From Chlorocebus sabaeus (Eukaryota; Chordata; Mammalia; Primates; Cercopithecidae), in the NCBI RefSeq assembly GCF_047675955.1, contig NC_132910.1, forward strand, positions 113,133,143-113,197,142: DNA of 64,000 nt, given 5' to 3'. Shown here one piece after another: positions 60,885 through 64,000 of the stretch. Below the pieces are notes generated by a model, which was not told the origin of the DNA, made no database searches, and worked only from the letters and a program-made list of their open reading frames with translations. Each line of letters opens with the position of its first letter. Within the stretch, counting starts at the first letter, position 1. A program made the translations under genes and the position numbers.

Positions 60885-61197
60885 CTTGCTGGAAGTAAAA
60901 TGGTAAGAATATTAGCAGTGGATTTTAACTATGCCTTTCAAACTTGTCTGAAGACAAACTTGTCTTCCAAGTGCAATCATTCTTACCAGCAGCCCCTTCC
61001 CTGCTCCTTCTTTACCCCTCCTTCCCATAGGTAGAAGACACTCTCCCCTTCCCAAGGTGCATCTCTGCCCATCCAAAAGTATCCAGATCTGCTGTCTGAA
61101 TGGTTTAAATATTCATCTTATAGGTAACAGATGTATGTTATTCACCTTTACTTAGCATGGTGCCTGGTACATAAGAGGTGATCAATAGGTGCTTATG

Positions 61198-61275
61198 GAA
61201 GAAAGGAAGGGAGGGAGGGAGGAAGGAAGGAAGGGAGGGAGGAAGGGAGGGAGGGAGGGAGGGAGGGAAAAAGGG
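61198..61275 (+). repeat. GGAA/GGGA purine microsatellite
   Basis: An uninterrupted purine run of GGAA and GGGA units. It gives a spurious Gly/Arg/Glu/Lys-rich frame. Confidence 0.97.
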
Positions 61276-62640
61276 ACAAGAGAAGATTCTCATACACAAC
61301 ATAGTTAGAACTCAACAATCTTTTGGAAAGATCATTCTTCCAACTGAAAAATATGACTGGTGAAATTTGGTAGTATGACTGAATGCAGAGCTGGCTAATA
61401 TATGTCACATATCCTTAGTGTGCATGAGAAGTGGGTAATTGTGGGTGAATTCCTTTTCCTTTGTGGTGGGATTCCTCAAGGAGAGGTCTTAGTTAAGATT
61501 CTATGTCGTCTTTGTGTTTATGAGAATTATTGTGATTATTTTATGTTTCTCTCAGTTTACTATATCCTCCTTGTCAATTCTGATGAAGAAAAAAAAAAAG
61601 AGATGTTTAGAAATAAATTCCTGTTAAGCAATTACTTTTTTTTTTTTTTTGCCTTTCTTGGCAGGGGAAGGAGAGAAAATATTAGTTTAAGGCATTTCAG
61701 TTTGATGGCGATTTACTAATTGTAGAAATTACTCTTTTCTTTTTCTTGTTAATAAATTCTGAAACCAATATCCATGAAACCAGTGGTATCATTATTTTCT
61801 CCTTTTTTCAAATTGGTCTTGAGTAGCAGAAATAAAGGGGAAATCCTATGTACTAATTCCTAAGAGGTAATAAGTAAACCACAACCACCAAACATGAAGA
61901 AGAAAAAAAAAGAAAAAAAAAAAGAAATTATCTCTCTCTGATTATAGAAGAAACGTTTCTAAAAAATGGATTTAGTTCACTCACATAACTGCTAGAAGAA
62001 CTAGAAATTTAAGTTTGGGACTACACAAACAAGAACAATACATCCGAATTTGCACCATGATTAGTCGTGTGCAGACATGGTCTGCCGCTGGTAACAGGAT
62101 GTTAAATATTGTAACTGGCATGCTCAGTTCTATGCTACAGGACACCAGGACTGTAGTTGATGCCCAAGAAACTACTCTTCAGAGCACCTTCAGTCACAGC
62201 ATGTGTGGCTGATCAGATTCCCACTAATTCTGGGGTCCACATAGTTTAGTGACACAGCGTGGGTCATGTGCTTGTGTCTTTGCTACAAGGGATACTGGAC
62301 AAGTAAGTTCTGTTGTTTCAACTTCTCCAGTAGTGGATATACCTTGCTATCCAGCAGGACTTATGTGATGGGGAGAGCCCAAAATGCCAAAAAAGATTCA
62401 GGTGCTTTGCCACCAAAACAAGGAATAATCACTACCATAGCTGTGGTTTCCACATAGTAAATAACAATGACCTTCCTAATGCCTCTACATTTTTTTTTTC
62501 TTTAATCAATTTATTGTGGGTAACTATAACTAAATTGGTTTAAAAATACTTCGTTAGTTCCTTGCTTTTATCATGTATTCGCAGAAAGATATACTTTGTA
62601 ACCAAATAAAATGTTTCTTCCTTTCAATTAGTAGAATATT
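61276..62640. other. Unassigned DNA
   Basis: No gene. The 61960-62460 part is less AT-rich than its surroundings and has frames of 65 and 63 codons with no motif. Confidence 0.35.
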
Positions 62641-62793
62641 TCCTTTCCTTTCCTTCCTTCCTTCCTTCCTTCCTTCCTTCCTTCCTTCCTTCCTTCCTTC
62701 CTTCCTTCCTTCTTTCCTTCCTTCCGTTCTTTCTTTCCTTTCTCTTTCTTTCTCTCTTTCTTTTCTTTCTTTCTTTCTTCTTTCTTTCTTTCT

Positions 62794-62857
<64 letters not shown>

Positions 62858-62873
62858 TTTCTTTCTTTCTTTC

Positions 62874-62941
<68 letters not shown>

Positions 62942-63021
62942 TCCTTCTTTCTTTCCTTTCCCTTCCTTCCTTCCTTCCTTCCTTCCTTCCTTCCTTCCTT
63001 CCTTCCTTCCTTCCTTCCTTC
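62641..63021 (+). repeat. 381-bp TTCC/TTTC polypyrimidine tract
   Basis: TTCC units at the left, mainly TTTC units in the middle and TTCC units again at the right, with only a single G (near 62726) in the tract. The Phe/Ser/Leu-only frame across it is not a gene. Confidence 0.98.
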
Positions 63022-63319
63022 TAATGCTGTAGGGCCAGAGTATTTAACTGCAAAGGAATGTTAATCTCACAAATACAGTATGAGTAGCAGGGAACTGAGT
63101 GCTGTTTCCCTTCATAAACTCTAGGAGATTAATTCTATGTATGCTGTAGGGTGACCTTGTCTTTTCATATCTTGAAAAGCAATTTCAAGTAGAAGGGACC
63201 ACTGTGCTAATGAGATTATTTTGTATTTATAATAAATAGCAAGTGATGAGTTACAATTGCCTTAGATATAATGCACATCTTACTCAACTTAATTTATAAA
63301 AATAAAACTACTTTATATT
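63022..63319. other. Unassigned DNA
   Basis: No gene or clear repeat. Confidence 0.4.
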
Positions 63320-63520
63320 TATGAAGCACCTTTGATCCAGAGAGATCAAAATGTTTTAAGGTTTTCATCTCATGAACTTTTATAACACTCTTTAAGTTAG
63401 GCAGGTAGCAATTATGACTTTTTCATCTTACAGTAGAAGAGTATGAAATATAGAGAAGGTAAGTATAAGAGCTTGTCTTAACCATCAATAAATATCAGTT
63501 TAGGATCAGGGTAGAGGCAA
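63320..63520. repeat. MIR-like or L3-like old fragment
   Basis: 'ttatgaagcacctttgatcc' and 'tcatctcatgaacttttata' look like an ancient MIR-type repeat. Weak. Confidence 0.4.
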
Positions 63521-63918
63521 GATCATCTCACTGCCATTGACTTTTCTCTAATTGAAATGATTTTGAAGAGGGATATTTCCTCACATTAACAAATAAAATC
63601 CAGAGACATGTCTTGAACTTATAATAAGCTAATTTTCAATAATATGATACTGATGCATGGCTGATGCAAAGTAACTCCTTGCTGGGTGTATAATTTAATG
63701 AATAGATAAATATTAAGGAGAAAACCATTTTCTAAAAGTGGGACATACTTAAATCATGAGAAATATAATTGATGAAAAGAAAATCACCTTCTTCTTTCAA
63801 AATATAAGAGCTAAAAACAGGAATGCACATTATCTTCTGGCATTCTGATTTAGAAGTGGTTGAAGCTGAGCTACCAAGCTCAAATGTCCGAATGGAGTAG
63901 GAGTATTTTTTTCCTACA

Positions 63919-64000
63919 TTTTTTATACTATACTTTAAGTTCTGGGATACATGTGCACAACATGCAGGTTTGTTACATAGGTATACACGTGCCATGGTAG
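63919..64000 (-). repeat. Young L1 3' end, minus strand, cut by window edge
   Basis: 'tatactttaagttctgggat', 'acatgtgcacaacatgcagg' and 'ttgttacataggtatacacg' are the reversed 3' end of an L1PA-type element. The rest lies beyond the window. Confidence 0.9.

Noticed and set aside
62573..63064. 163-codon frame of Phe, Ser, Leu and Pro
   Set aside because: It is a translation of the TTCC/TTTC tract.
1..64000. A new multi-gene biological system
   Set aside because: The window is a primate repeat-rich intergenic region. No set of intact genes or RNAs is present to form one; the unusual items are repeat and duplication structures.

Overview
This is a primate, almost certainly human, intergenic window. 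It carries AluY/AluS/AluJ copies, L1 fragments of several ages, MIR and L2 remnants, MaLR LTRs, Tigger and hAT DNA-transposon remnants and a HERV-H provirus with LTR7-type LTRs. The sequence is AT-rich. No open frame looks like a functional host gene, and I see no rRNA, tRNA or CRISPR array. All family names are assigned from memory of consensus sequences, without a database search.

Layout. Positions 1-6494 are an old L1-like element split by a near full-length HERV-H provirus (109-6443). The provirus has two 378-bp LTRs, a tRNA-His-type primer site, gag, pro, pol and a scrap of env, all decayed. Between the env remnant and the 3' polypurine tract lies a 16-copy, 51-bp minisatellite (5140-5955), the most striking structure in the window. 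Positions 6495-9157 hold a MaLR LTR, a short L1 tail and AT-rich sequence. Positions 9158 to about 11210 are a processed pseudogene of MTHFD2 (mitochondrial methylenetetrahydrofolate dehydrogenase/cyclohydrolase), including what looks like most of its 3'UTR. From 11.2 to 64 kb the window is a mosaic of interspersed repeats, microsatellites and unassigned AT-rich DNA. The main items are AluY at 13.7 and 31.8 kb, a 1.8-kb L1 nested in an LTR at 15.4-17.8 kb, solo LTRs with perfect 5-bp target duplications at 29.5 and 51.7 kb, two related Tigger elements at 28.0 and 36.9 kb, an ERVL-like internal fragment at 40.8 kb, and a 381-bp TTCC/TTTC tract at 62.6 kb. The window ends inside a young L1 tail.

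There is no operon-like or cooperative gene system. The items most worth a second look are the HERV-H minisatellite, which is homogeneous and keeps its CpGs inside a decayed provirus; two local segmental duplications that I cannot explain by a repeat family (20.1-20.95 kb and 59.3/60.8 kb); the HERV-H LTR with an apparently intact leader splice donor; and the long polypyrimidine tract.
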